Assembly: GCF_047663525.1 (NCBI RefSeq)
Contig: NC_092617.1
Span: 4,406,501 to 4,470,500 of the forward strand
DNA length: 64,000 bases
Direction of reading: 5' to 3'
DNA from: Anas platyrhynchos
Taxonomy: Eukaryota; Chordata; Aves; Anseriformes; Anatidae
The position numbers were made by a program, and so were the translations under genes. The notes below the pieces were generated by a model, which did no database searches, was not told the origin of the DNA, and was given only the letters and a program-made list of their open reading frames with translations. Shown piece by piece: positions 10,577-21,001 of the stretch. Position 1 is the stretch's first letter, and each line of letters opens with the position of its first letter.

Positions 10577-11509
10577 ATGCCCAACAGCAGCTCTGTGAGT
10601 GAGTTCCTCCTGCTGGCATTCGCAGACACGCGCGAGCTGCAGCTCCTGCACTTCGCGCTCTTCCTGGGCATCTACCTGGCTGCCCTCCTGGGCAACGGCC
10701 TCATCCTCAGCGCCGTAGCCTGCCACCACCGCCTCCACACCCCCATGTACTTCTTCCTCCTCAACCTCGCCCTCCTCGACCTGGGCTGCATCTCCACCAC
10801 TCTGCCCAAAGCCATGGCCAATGCCTTCTGGGACACCAGGGCCATCTCCTATCAAGGATGTGCTGCGCAGGTCTTTCTCTTTGTATTTTTGATGTCAGCA
10901 GAGTATTCCCTTCTCACTGTCATGGCCTATGACCGCTACGTTGCCATCTGCAAGCCCCTGCACTACGGGAGCCTCCTGGGCAGCAGAGCTTGTGCCACCA
11001 TGGCAGCAGCTGCCTGGGGCAGTGGCTTTCTCAATGCTGTTCTGCACACGGCCAACACATTTTCCCTGCCCCTCTGCCAAGGCAATGCTGTGGACCAGTT
11101 CTTCTGTGAAATCCCCCGCATCCTCAAGCTCTCCTGCTCTGATGCTTACCTCGGGGAAGTTGGGGCACTTATTTTTACCATTTGTTTAGCCTTTGGTTGT
11201 TTTGTTTTTATTGTTTTCTCCTACATGCAGATCTTCAGGGCAGTGCTGAGCATGCCCTCTTCTCAGGGCCGGCACAAAGCCTTTTCCACGTGCCTCCCTC
11301 ACCTGGCTGTTGTCTCCCTGTTTCTCAGCACCATCATTTTTGCCTACTTTAAACCTCCCTTCCTCTCCTCCCCAGCTCTAAATCTGGAGGTGTCATTTTT
11401 GTACTCAGTGTTGCCTCCAGCAGTGAACCCTGTCCTCTACAGCATGAGGAACAAGGTACTTAAGAATGCAGTACGGATTTTTTTTGAATATATGCTTCTT
11501 CGAAAGTAA
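10577..11509 (+). CDS. OR2: olfactory receptor, OR14-like, intact
   Basis: Seven-transmembrane odorant receptor of 310 residues, acting in the ciliary membrane of olfactory neurons through Gs/olf. The start chosen is MPNSSSVSEF, shared with the other intact genes. An in-frame ATG at 10346 is less likely, because a splice acceptor lies between. Visible features: N-glycosylation site NSS at residue 3, LLGNGLIL in TM1, LHTPMYFFL before TM2, the TM3-end motif MAYDRYVAI, CKPLHYGSLL, the cysteine-rich second extracellular loop, KAFSTC before TM6 and PAVNPVLYS in TM7. The C-terminus (RNKVLKNAV...EYMLLRK) is longer than in OR5 and OR6 and resembles OR3. TM3, TM5 and TM6 differ most from the paralogues. 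No stop or frameshift. Close bird relatives are usually annotated OR14-like (for example 14C36- or 14J1-like); the exact symbol is not assignable. Confidence 0.95.
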   Translation: MPNSSSVSEFLLLAFADTRELQLLHFALFLGIYLAALLGNGLILSAVACHHRLHTPMYFFLLNLALLDLGCISTTLPKAMANAFWDTRAISYQGCAAQVFLFVFLMSAEYSLLTVMAYDRYVAICKPLHYGSLLGSRACATMAAAAWGSGFLNAVLHTANTFSLPLCQGNAVDQFFCEIPRILKLSCSDAYLGEVGALIFTICLAFGCFVFIVFSYMQIFRAVLSMPSSQGRHKAFSTCLPHLAVVSLFLSTIIFAYFKPPFLSSPALNLEVSFLYSVLPPAVNPVLYSMRNKVLKNAVRIFFEYMLLRK

Positions 11510-11769
11510 TAATGTGCCTTTAAATTTCAAATTAAGTTTGGAAACTCTTAGGAAAATCTTATGTCTTATCTTATGTCTACTTTGTTTTCTCTTATTTTCT
11601 GTAATTCATTTCTTTTTTTTTTCGTTGATCTTCTTTCTCTTAACATCCAACCTGTTAATTTTATCTTCTTTGACCAAGTCTCACAAACCTATATTAGCAG
11701 GCTTCTTGTATACATATAAATGATAAAGATGCCATGAGAAAATAATTTGTCTTAGTTGCTGTCTCTTTG
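11510..11769. other. AT-rich 3' flank of OR2
   Basis: AT-rich sequence, presumably including the 3' untranslated region of OR2. A long T tract lies near 11611. Nothing else is recognised. Confidence 0.4.
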
Positions 11770-12100
11770 CGTGTGCTCTGGAGCTGGGGGAGCAGCCCCA
11801 GCAGGCAGGAGGGGCTTGGGGCCAAGAGCCCAGCTGCCACATGCAGGAGCAGCCCCGGTGGCCCTCGGGGCTGCCCCTCACTGCCCGCTGGGCTCTGCCT
11901 CTCTGCTGCCTTCGGGTCGGGGCTGCTGCTTCCCTGGAGCCATGGCCATGGCCAGCAGCAGGACGTGGCCTTTTCACTGCTGTTTTCTTTTTGGTTCCTC
12001 ATTGCTTTCTTGTGCTCTTGTATCTGTCTAAGTCTCGAGGTCTCATATGCATTGGTGACAGTCCTGTTGTCTCTGCAGTGGCATCCCTATCCCTGCAGGC
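11770..12100 (+). repeat. D module, conserved downstream of OR2
   Basis: GC-rich segment containing 'gagccatggccatggccagcag', found downstream of OR2 here, OR3 (26830-26480, minus) and OR6 (55030-54710, minus). It keeps the same orientation relative to each receptor. It lies about 250-600 bp after the stop codon and is not seen after OR4 or OR5. Two frames stay open in all three copies, so openness is not evidence of coding. Function unknown. Confidence 0.7.
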
Positions 12101-12509
12101 AGCAGCAGGCACTGTGCAGCCCTGGGTCACAGCTGCCTCCCTGCTAGCACCACAGTAACAAGAGGGTCTTGCTCAGGGCAAACCCAGGACCCTGGACACC
12201 TCTTCCAAATGTGCTATCAGAAATAGAGCCAAGAGGTTGCTCTCTGCTCTTCTGTTTATTGTTTTTTTTCATGGAGTGAGAGACAGAGGCTGAAAGTCCC
12301 AGAGTGGTCCCTGAGGAACCAAGCGCTAAGCCAAGAACTTCCTTTGTGGCAGCACATGCCCAAATAGACAACACTGCCCTCTGCATTGGGGCAGATGGCC
12401 AATGCCAGCTTGGAGAGGAATCTGGATCTGCCAGGAAACATCAGGGGATCTGCAGGGACAAGGTGCTCAGTGGGTGTGTTGGATCTGTCTGAGCTGGAGT
12501 CACCTTTCC
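12101..12509. other. Unassigned spacer after the D module
   Basis: No gene or clear repeat is recognised. Short open frames on both strands look like chance frames. Confidence 0.4.
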
Positions 12510-13078
12510 CTGAAGCAGCCCACACAGTGCTGTGCTCTGCACTCGTAGCTGGAACAGCACTGATATCACTCCAGTGTTGTGTCTATTGCTGCGTAGTGCT
12601 GGCACAGCATCACGACTCCTTCCAAGCCCCCAAGAGCCAGCAGGCTGGGGGTGGGCAAGTGTTGGGGAGGGGACATTGCCAGGGCAGCTGACATAAACCA
12701 ACCAAAGGAATATTCCGTAACACCTGATATCACACTCAGAAATTAAAGGGGGGGCTCTCGTGGGGGAGGGGGCTGTTCCTCCTGAACAACCACTACGCAT
12801 TTTGAGGCCCTGCTTCCCAGGATGTGGCCGAACATCGCTCGTTGATGGGAATTAGAGAATATTTTTTTCCCTCTCTCTGTGCTTCCTCACAGACTTATTG
12901 TTTCTTTTGTTTCTTTTTTTTTTTTTTCCTCCCCATTCCCTTTCCCTTTAATTAAACCTTTCTCATCTCAAACCTCGAGTTCTCTGTGTTGTATTTTCTC
13001 CCCCTTCCTCTTTGAGGAGAGGGGGAGTGAGAGGGCGGTTGTGGTGGAGCTCAGCTGCCCACCTGAGTAAAATCACCA
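12510..13078 (+). mobile_element. ERVL-type LTR, 5' end not clear
   Basis: The sequence resembles abundant avian ERVL LTRs: 'agcactgatatcactcc', 'gggcagctgacataaaccaaccaaag', a purine-rich 'aaattaaaggggggg' and a T-rich tract before 'aattaaacctttctc'. It ends at 'aaaatcaccaca' (13078), where a retroviral protease fragment begins. The outer TG end was not located. Confidence 0.7.
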
Positions 13079-13207
13079 CAACCCTAATGCCATCAAGCTG
13101 GAAAGAGGTAGAACCCACCTGTATTTCTGGAGTGACAGGGGCAGCCCAAGAGATAATTGTGCTGGAGTCTGAAGTGAGTCTAACTGGGAAGGAATGGCAA
13201 AAGCACC
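13079..13207 (+). mobile_element. Retroviral protease fragment
   Basis: About 43 codons related to the ERVL-like protease region (TLMPSSWKEVEP; SLTGKEWQ), comparable to 7600-7625 and to the minus-strand pieces at about 25140 and 53380. It is cut off exactly at the TGTTATAAATG start of the next LTR. Confidence 0.75.
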
Positions 13208-13449
13208 TGTTATAAATGAAGTCTCAATTCAATCTGAATTCATTAATATTTATAAAAGGCAAGTAAACATTGCTGGGTGTGGGGAGTTTATGCTCTACCA
13301 ACATGCACACACAAACATCAAACATTCTAAACCCACAGAACATTGCTTTTACAGATGCCTATATATATGTACAATCAGAAAAGGTAACAAACAAACCTTT
13401 AAGTCTATTACTATTAATAGGTTATTAATATAAATAATAAAACCTTCTC
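13208..13449 (-). mobile_element. LTR fragment of the TGTTATAAATG family
   Basis: Begins TGTTATAAATG and has 'aagtaaacattgctgggtgtgg', a diverged match to 'aagcaaacagcgctgggtgcg' of the LTRs at 13987, 19126, 21002 and 49298. By analogy the LTR is in minus orientation. Its far end is replaced by a pyrimidine-rich array. Confidence 0.7.
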
Positions 13450-13735
13450 TAAACCTCCTTACCTTCTTTCTGCTGTTTAACCTTCTTTGACCTTCTTTCA
13501 CCTTATCTGACCTTCTTTACCTTCTTTACGCCTTCTGACCTCCTTTGACCCTCTTTCTGCCTTTTCACCTTCTCTGACCCTCATTACCTTTTTTTCACCT
13601 TTTGACCTTCTTTGACCTTCTTTCCACCTTTAGACCTTCTTTTCCCTTCTTACTGTCTTCTCTGTCCCTCTTTAACCTCTTTTCATGTTTTTACCTCCTC
13701 TTACCTTTCTGCCTTTTGGCTTTCTTTAACCATGT
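13450..13735. repeat. Degenerate (ACCTTCTTTG)n pyrimidine array
   Basis: About 25 imperfect units of roughly 10-11 bp (accttctttg, accttctttc, acctcctttg and so on). One strand is almost free of purine runs. No gene. Confidence 0.9.
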
Positions 13736-13746
13736 TCTTTAACCTT

Positions 13747-13902
13747 GTTGCTGGGCAAAGTTGTTTGACCAATGAAAAGTTGTTTTTGAAAGGGACTGCT
13801 GTGGGGTGAACAGTATAAGAGGGGAGCCTGTCCTCAAGATGAAAAAAGGCATCCCGATGTCTTTTTTGGCATCACAATGCCAAAACAACTTTGCCCAGCA
13901 AC
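13747..13902. repeat. 20-bp perfect inverted repeat with promoter-like loop
   Basis: Arms 13747-13766 (GTTGCTGGGCAAAGTTGTTT) and 13883-13902 are exact reverse complements, separated by 116 bp. The loop carries GACCAATGA at about 13767 and GTATAAGAGG at about 13812. This CCAAT/TATA-like spacing suggests an old LTR or element promoter on the + strand. A second near-palindrome around 'ggcatcccgatgtcttttttggcatc' lies inside. Confidence 0.8.
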
Positions 13903-13986
13903 AGCAAACACCCAGCAATTTCCATACCTTAATGGCTGGAGAACAAGCAACCCAAAGACTGCATGGTGTCTCCTGAATCACCCTTC

Positions 13987-14711
13987 TGTTATAAATGGCT
14001 CAGTCTTCTAAATAAGACTATAATCAAAGTTTACAATTTATTAAAGGAATAGAGGTAAGCAAACAGCGCTGGGTGCGCCGGGAGTTTCTGCTCCACCAAG
14101 ACGCACACCAGTTACATCTAGCAGTTGATTTTTATGCTCCTAGGCTAATACATATTTATTACTACTTCTAGAAAAAAACAGGGTACTTTAATTAGTTTCC
14201 AGAATCCAAACCCTCCTACTGGAGCATGCATATCAGTCTCTGGGCGTCCCTTTTGGGGGTCTCTCATGCTGAAGGCTCATAGTCTTCCTCCCTCTTGCCT
14301 TTCTCCTTTGTCCGACTTGGCTGTAAGTCAGAGACTTGTGCAGCATCCCCTGCAAGCTTTGTCTTTTGGTTGTTCTTCAGCTTTCCCCTTCTTCTTAATC
14401 TCCTGGCCAGATATCAGAGACTTGCTGAGTGTCCCATGCAATAGTCATAATAGTTAGCTGTTGTTCTGAAACCCCCCAGATATCAGAGACTTCAAGGAAA
14501 AGCCTACAAATACATTTCCCTTCAAGATCTCTACTGACACGAATTGCTAAAACATTTCTTTGCAAGATACAAGAACTATATGCATTAACCACTCTGTTTT
14601 TCTTAGACCTGTGGTTATACAAAGGTATGTAAGACAGAAGGTCACATTCATCATACCATGCGGCCTTAGCATTGTTCCATACTGACACAAATCAGATGAA
14701 CATATCTCACA
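13987..14711 (-). mobile_element. Solo LTR, TGTTATAAATG family, minus orientation
   Basis: Plus-strand edges are TGTTATAAATGG and ATATCTCACA, so the LTR reads TGTGAGATATG...TTTATAACA on the minus strand. A minus-strand AATAAA lies next to the shared 'gctgttt...gcttacctctattcctttaataaattg' block, fitting the R region. It is related to 19126-20030, 21002-21723 and 49298-50023. No target-site duplication is visible, and a CR1 fragment abuts it. Confidence 0.8.
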
Positions 14712-14935
14712 AGTAGAGAAGTTTTTCCTAATAGCCAACCTAAACCTCCCATGGCACAACTTTAGCCCATTCCCTCTAGTCCGGTCACTGGGCATGTTGG
14801 AGAACAGACCAACCCCCACCTCTCTACAGCCTCCTTTGAGGTAGCTATAGAGAGCTAAAAGGTCACCCCTGAGCCTCCACTTCTCCAGGCTGAACAATCC
14901 CAGCTCTCTTAGCTGCTCCTTGTAAGACTTGTTCT
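14712..14935 (-). mobile_element. CR1 LINE C-terminal fragment
   Basis: Minus-strand CR1 ORF2 end ([23 protein letters not shown]...[10 protein letters not shown]) without its 3' tail, wedged between an LTR and protease-type ERV sequence. Confidence 0.88.
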
Positions 14936-16556
14936 GGGTTACACGTCCCAGAGTAGTGTAAGGAACAATGCAATTCTTTTTGCCTTCTGCATCTACAGCA
15001 GAGGAAGTAGGATTTTGAAAAAAGTAGGATTTTGAAAAAAGTAGGATTTTTGAAAAAATAGTAGAGTAAAAAAAAAAAAAAGTAAATGTCTTTACTTTTC
15101 ATCCTGAGTTTTCTACAGAAGATGCAAGAGAGACCATGGATGACCAGGTACCTACTCATATTACAGCTGAATTTCTCTGGTTCCAATGGTCATTTCAATT
15201 TTATTTTATTTTATTTTATTTTATTTTATTTTATTTTATTTTATTTTATTTTATTTTATTTTATTATCTAAAAAAAAACACAACACCTGACTTGTCTTAG
15301 AAAGGGTTTAATGTGCTGGGCTGGGCTGCAGTTACAGGGATAAAGACCACTGCTGGCAGTGGAAGTGTCAGCCCTCTAGACTCTGCTATTCCTCCCTGTG
15401 GAGGTCTCCAAATAAGTCACCCTGGATCAATAGCAAGAGGAGAATGATGCTCAAAACTGAAATGTAGCAAAAATCAGCCTTTAAAACTAGATTTTTTTTT
15501 TTTTTATTGGCTGCTTTTTGAAATCTTCTTTGACTATATCATGCAAGCTCTGCAATTAGCTACACAAGGCATGAAGGCTTGAAGAATACTATGGAAGAGG
15601 TGTTAGGAATTTCTACATTTTAATGAGTTCCATGGTGTATTGTGGTGCTGAGTCTATGAAGCTCAGGTACTGAGAGGAGAATAATGCAACTGCTAGAGAA
15701 AGTAAAGTCAGGAGGAAAAGTTGATGTGACTTGGAATATTAATAGGCCCCATTGAGGGCTGTTAAAAACTAAGCCTCCCCAAAATCTTGTTAGTGCAGAT
15801 ACATGGAGGCCATGGTTACAGACAGGCAAAGCACTGTGCTGAGGAAAGTCTTGTTTGGTTTTGGTGATGCAGAAGAGCCAAGACCTGACCCCAGCCACGG
15901 GACAGGGAGATCCAGCACCCCCACGTCTAGCTCAAGGTTCTTCTTGGGGTCTGTGGAATGTGGTGGGCAGTGGGATGTCGTGAGAAGAACTGTGGTATGA
16001 AACCTCCGAGCAGCTGCACAGGGTTGAAAGGAATCCATGAGTCCCCATCACAATGAATATAACATATCTCCTCCTAAGCTCTAGCCGAAGGGACAAAAAA
16101 TTCAGGGCAGTTAGGGCCTACTCTTTTTACCAGCACCCTCTGCCTTCTCCTCTGCAGGCTTTCCTATGCTGTCCCACACATTGCCCTATTTCCTTGAAGT
16201 CTGGAGACACCCATCTCTGTTCACCATCTTGCTCTCATCCCTTGCTTTCACTGATGTCTTGTCAGCCCTCATCAGCTGTTTCTTTAAACACGAAGCAAGG
16301 GTCTGATCAGAGGGTGATCTCTGGCACCAAAGCATAACCCTTTGAGGGACATTTCTCCCTCCTTGTAACCAGTACCAGCCTTCCATGGAACACTATGTGG
16401 CAGTTTTTTCTTTCCTGCTCTTTCCTACTACCAAAGAAAGCTCCCTCAGATTGGAAACCACTCCTGAAGTAGGCATCCCAACCCATTGGGCTCCTTGCGG
16501 CCTCTCAGCCAAGCAGACACAAGTCACCTCAGCAGCAGCTTCCAAGCCAGGGACCT
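14936..16556 (-). repeat. Inverted third copy of part of the 6.7-kb block, with chimeric end
   Basis: Matches 23090-24810 of block A in reverse order: the ERV piece 'gggttacacgtcccagag', a (TTTTA)n tract equivalent to (AAATA)n at 24288, the 'gctggcagtgg' and 'gacaggcaaagcactgtgctg' segments, and the start of the S module. It is more diverged than A versus A'. At 16556-16557 the S module switches directly into an R module. A three-unit 17-bp tandem repeat (GTAGGATTTTGAAAAAA) lies at about 15009-15060. No gene is seen. Confidence 0.75.
15199..15266. repeat. (TTTTA)n microsatellite
   Basis: About 13 units of TTTTA. It is the inverted counterpart of the AAATA tracts at 24288 and 52548. Confidence 0.95.
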
Positions 16557-19125
16557 GCTGTGTGCCAGCTGCGGTCAGAGCCCCCAGCCCTGCTGCGCTG
16601 TGCAGAGGAGCTGCTCCTGGGCACAGCTGTCTCTCTGCACCAGGGCCCTCTTGCCACGAGCTCTCTCTGTCCCACGAGCCCGGCCCAGCTCAGCAGCACA
16701 GCACCAGCCCAAGGCACTGCAATCACCCCTCTGGGGGCTTGGCTGATGAGCCCACAAACCTCAGGCACTCAGAGACAATTGAAGACATCTCTCCAGAAGT
16801 CCAAGTCAGAGGCAAGTTTCCTGCAGTGTCCCCCTGAGGGCCAGCACTGACACAGCCTCCCTTGGAGCTCGTTAGAGCCTGGAGGCAGTGAGGACAAGGA
16901 GAGAAAGGCAATGTGAAGGTGACATGGATGTGTAGGAAAAGTGGATGTATGTCACCAAGCACAAGGGCCAGGCCCTGTCCCATGGCACACAGGAAGGAAG
17001 ATCCTTTCCCTTGACAGGTTGCTCAGGGCTCTTTGTGGGGCAGTAGGAGATGGGGATGTGCATGGCCAAGTGCAGGAGAATGGTGCGACCCCTGCCTGCT
17101 TCATGGGTGGGGGTGAAGAGGCAATGAGGCCCTGGTGCTTTCACAGTCACCTGTCTCCTACTCAGTCCCAGGCTGCGCTGATATGTGGGGTTACTCTTCA
17201 TCAGTGCAGGACAGGGCTTTTCTTCTTGTAAAGGGCACGATGTTCCTTTAGACAAATCTTGCAGTTTCTCTAGGTTCCTGTGGACTGACACTCCATTCTG
17301 TCAGGCGTTAAGGTCTGCAGGCAGACAGTTCTAATCCCATGTGATTGTGCTATCTGTGACAAGACAGCAGCATCAGGACTTTCAGGAAAGTTTGGATAAT
17401 ACAGAGTGACCAGTTGAATGGCATTGCAGCACGGAGTCACAGAAGGGTATGCGATGGAAGGCTGCCAGGTTCCACCACTTATGTGCTTCCTTCTCATGCA
17501 TGCTGTCAGTTTGTCTGGATCTGCATCCTGAATGTTATGGGGCTGTGCAGGTCAAAATTAGAAGGGTCAAAGCCCAGCTGCAGCTCCATCTGAGTATTAC
17601 TGTCAAAGACAATAAAAACTGCTTATACAAATACTTCAAATAAAGGACGATTAGGGAGAAACATCATCCTTTATTGGATATGGGGGAAAACCTGGTAACA
17701 AGAAAGGAGGTAAAGGCTGAGGCTCTTAATGCCTTCTTTGCCTCTGACTCTAGCAGCAAGACCACTTGTTCCCCTGGATATTTCTTCCTCCTGACAGCCA
17801 GTGCCAACAGTCCAGGGTGCATTTTGTGGCAGTTTTTCTCTCCTGCTCTTTCCTACTACCAAAGGAAGCTCCATCAGGGTGGAAACCACTCCTGAAGTAG
17901 GCATCCCAACCAAGCAGGCTCCTTGGGGCCTCTCAGCCAACCAGACACAAGTCACCTCAGCAGCAGCTCCCAAGCCAGGAACCTGCTGCTGGCCTTGCAG
18001 CTTCTTGGCTACACACAGCCAAGCCTTGTGCCTGCTGCTGTGCAGTCATGGACTCAAGCAGAAGGGACAGGACAACCCATATGGGGCCTTCTTTCTGCCT
18101 GGGTCCTTCTGGCTCTGGAGGCAGAGGGGATCCCCCAGTCAGCATGCCAAGCAGGTGTCTTCTGCTGGCCTAGCAGGGCCACTGGCAGATGTCAGCCCAG
18201 AAGTGCAGCTCCCAGGGAGAAGTCAAGGCTGACCTGCCACCTCCAGACACAAGTGACCTCACAGCCCCTTTCTGTGACACGTTCCTGCTGCTGCCCTATC
18301 AAGTGCAGAGGCAGAAGTGACCTCACAGTCCCTGCCACAGTCACATTCCTCCTGTGGGGCAGGAGATCCTGAGGCAGAGCTGAGCTTTCTATAGCTCCCT
18401 CGGTATCTCTTTTTGCTTTCTGGGTTAGAGATTAAGCAAAGTTTTAGTGGGATTGTTTGGTGTTCTGCTTATGCTGTCACATCTGTGGTTGAGGTATGGA
18501 CAAGCTCCATGGTTTACGGGTGTTTTACGTCTGCCAAGGAGTTTAGGGTTAAATAGAGCATTTTAATGTTAGTTTTAAGGTAAGGGATTATGGTTATCAA
18601 GAGAGAAAATTGATTCCTTTCAGAGTGTTGTAGTAGCATTTAGGTTTAGGGATTAAAATCACTGTTCCCAGTAAGGTGAAGGACATACATTACTGTTTTA
18701 AGTCAGTCTTACTACAGCATTGGCATTGCATGAATACTTTTACCTCTATGAAATCATTAATTTGTGCTGGCCATGCTCCTCTTCCCACCCCATAATCTCA
18801 CATGTCTCTTGTCCAGGCTGCTTCTGACCTCCCCATATCTTACTGGGATCAGCTTTCTGATGACATTTACCACCTCCATTTAGTGGGGACTGTTAGCGTT
18901 AAGTCAGAGGTTGGACTCGATGATCTTGAGGTCTCTTCCAACCTAGAAATTCTGTGATTCTGTGATTCTGTGATCTCAGTGTATCTGTCTCACCTCTGTT
19001 GTGTCTTCCATTCCTGAGAATGAAGTGGCATTGTAGTCAGGAGGGAAAAGGACACAAAGATCTTTAGGCGCATCCTACGCAATGTGCCCATCAGCTCTGC
19101 ACCTCCACAAAATCACGCTTCCAAC
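16557..19125 (+). repeat. R-mid-S-U cassette copy 2 (orphan, no OR beside it)
   Basis: R module 16557-16990, mid to about 17780, S about 17780-18390 and U 18390-19125, in the same order as copies 3 and 4. A CR1 3' tail is inserted at about 18883-18980. Unlike the other cassettes there is no OR before it. The matching place holds the chimeric junction at 16556, which suggests that the receptor was deleted. Position 18596-18605 ('ttatcaagag') is the empty site of the LTR found in copy 3. Confidence 0.75.
18883..18980 (+). mobile_element. CR1 LINE 3' end fragment
   Basis: CR1 3' untranslated region with 'ttggactcgatgatcttgagg' and three 'attctgtg' tail repeats. It is almost identical to the CR1 tail at 6475-6564. 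Confidence 0.92.
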
Positions 19126-20030
19126 TGTTATAAATGGCTCAGGATTCAAATTAGGATTAAATAAAAAAATAGGATTTATTAAAAGAATATAAAGGAATAG
19201 AGGTAAGCAAACAGCGCTGGGTGCACCGGGAGTCTCTGCTCCACCAGGACGCACACCAGTTACATCAAGCAGCTGATTTTTATGCACCTAGACTAATACA
19301 TATTCATTACTACTTCTAAAAAAAATAGATTATTATAATTAGCTTCCGGGGTCCAGTTCCTCCTACTGGAGCATGCGCATCAGTCTCCTCTGGGGGTCTC
19401 TAGGGGTCTTTCATGCTGAAGGCTCATAGTCTTCCTCTCACCCTTTGTACTTACTCGGCACTATTCCAAGTTTATGGAACACTCTCTGTACACTCTCTGC
19501 AGGTCTTGTCTCCCAACCATCCTTCAGCTTCTTTTTTCTTCCTCTTAAACTCTTGGCCCCCCTGGCCAGATACCAAGGATCCACATAGTATCTCATTACA
19601 GTCACCAGCAGTCACCAGTTATTATCAGTTGTTCTGAAACTCCCAAACAGCTTGACAATTCACGAGCAATTAAAACATTCTTTCCCAGCTATTCACAGTC
19701 ATCTATATAACATCTATAGCAGTGTTAAATCAATCTCAAAGAAGACAGAAAAAAAACACCTGTAACTGTTAGAACTAAAAGTCAGGAATAACAAAAGCAA
19801 ACAGGTTCATAAATTTAAGGAGTGTTTTCTGAAGACTTGATAAATTGACTAGAATGAGGGGGAGACTGGGGCACACTGCATCTGTGGTTCAAGAATTAAA
19901 TTGCCAGTGCAGGGCCCAGAGGCAGACAGGATTCAAACAGAATTATTCTTTATGGACACAAATTTATAGACACGAATTTATGGACACGAATTTTTGGACA
20001 CGAATTGGAATTGTTAAAACATTCCTCACA
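19126..20030 (-). mobile_element. LTR of the TGTTATAAATG family with an internal minisatellite
   Basis: Plus-strand edges TGTTATAAATGG and CATTCCTCACA give a 905-bp LTR-like unit, longer than the 722-726 bp relatives. The part near the right edge differs from them and contains about four copies of a 14-15 bp unit (ACACGAATTTATGG) at about 19955-20010. It sits exactly between the end of the U module and the left edge of block A. No target-site duplication is seen. Confidence 0.65.
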
Positions 20031-20700
20031 GTTATCTCCCTTTATGATGACATGGAGCACATTTTCAGCTCATTTGTGGCTGATGCCAAGCTAGGAGGAA
20101 TCCTTGAGCAACTTCACCTTGCGTAGAGCACAACACTATGTGGGCTGCTGCAGGGCAAGTTAACTCCATCCCTGTCAGACCCAGTACAAGCAGACACTCG
20201 GTTGCCATGCCGACTGTGAGATCCCCTCTGCCTACATACCTAGTAGGACCCTTACAGGAAGAAGACCTGGCTATAGGTTGTCATGTTCCTTCTTGGAGGT
20301 AAGGAACTGGACAGGCTTGAGAGGTTGCTTGCGGGAACCTCATGAGACTCCCACCTGCTCTCATGAGACGCCACCTGGAGTACTGCGTTCAGCTCTGGGG
20401 CTCCCAATACAAGAATGACTTGAAGCTATTAGAGTGAGTCCAGACAAGGACCACAAGGATGATCAAGGGGCTGGAGCACCTCTCCTATTAAAACAGGCTG
20501 AGGGAGTTGGTGTTGTTCAGCCTGGAGAAGGCTCTGAGGAGACCTTAGAGCAGCCATCCAGTACTTAAAGTGGGCCAACAGAAAAGCTGGGGAGAGACTT
20601 TTTCTCAGGGTGTGCAGTGATAGGACAAGGGGAATGGTTTCAAACTTAAAGAGGGTAGATTTAGAGTGGATAGTCAGATGAAATTCTTGATTTGGAAGTG
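20031..20700 (+). mobile_element. CR1 LINE ORF2 remnant in block A
   Basis: Decayed CR1: an RT box relic FVADAKLGG near 20075, then at about 20350-20680 the C-terminal region (HLEYCVQLWGSQYKN; LVLFSLEKAL) broken by stops. The same is found at 48327-49000. Confidence 0.85.
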
Positions 20701-21001
20701 AGGCACTGGCACTGGTGCTGTGGGTCCAGAGGACACCCAGAGGGAGTTTGGATCATCCCATGCCCTTGTGTTTGAAGGAACAGCTGGCGAGAGTGGAGAG
20801 GCAGCAGTGAAATCATGGGAATATCGGAGTGAGAGCAAGGTGGGGAAGAGAAGTGCCTGTCTGCAGCCTTCAGAGAGGTGTGGAACAGCATAGAAAAGTC
20901 TGCAGAGGAGAAGGCAGAGGGCTTTGACAAGAATGGAAGGCTGCAGCAGCACTGACACCTTTGTCCCCTTGGCCATTGCTTATGAGGAGACATCTTATAC
21001 T

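Noticed and set aside
13208..14711. A complete provirus bounded by the LTR-like units starting at 13208 and 13987
   Set aside because: Both units read in the same direction, but the DNA between holds only a pyrimidine array and a foldback, with no retroviral genes or primer site.
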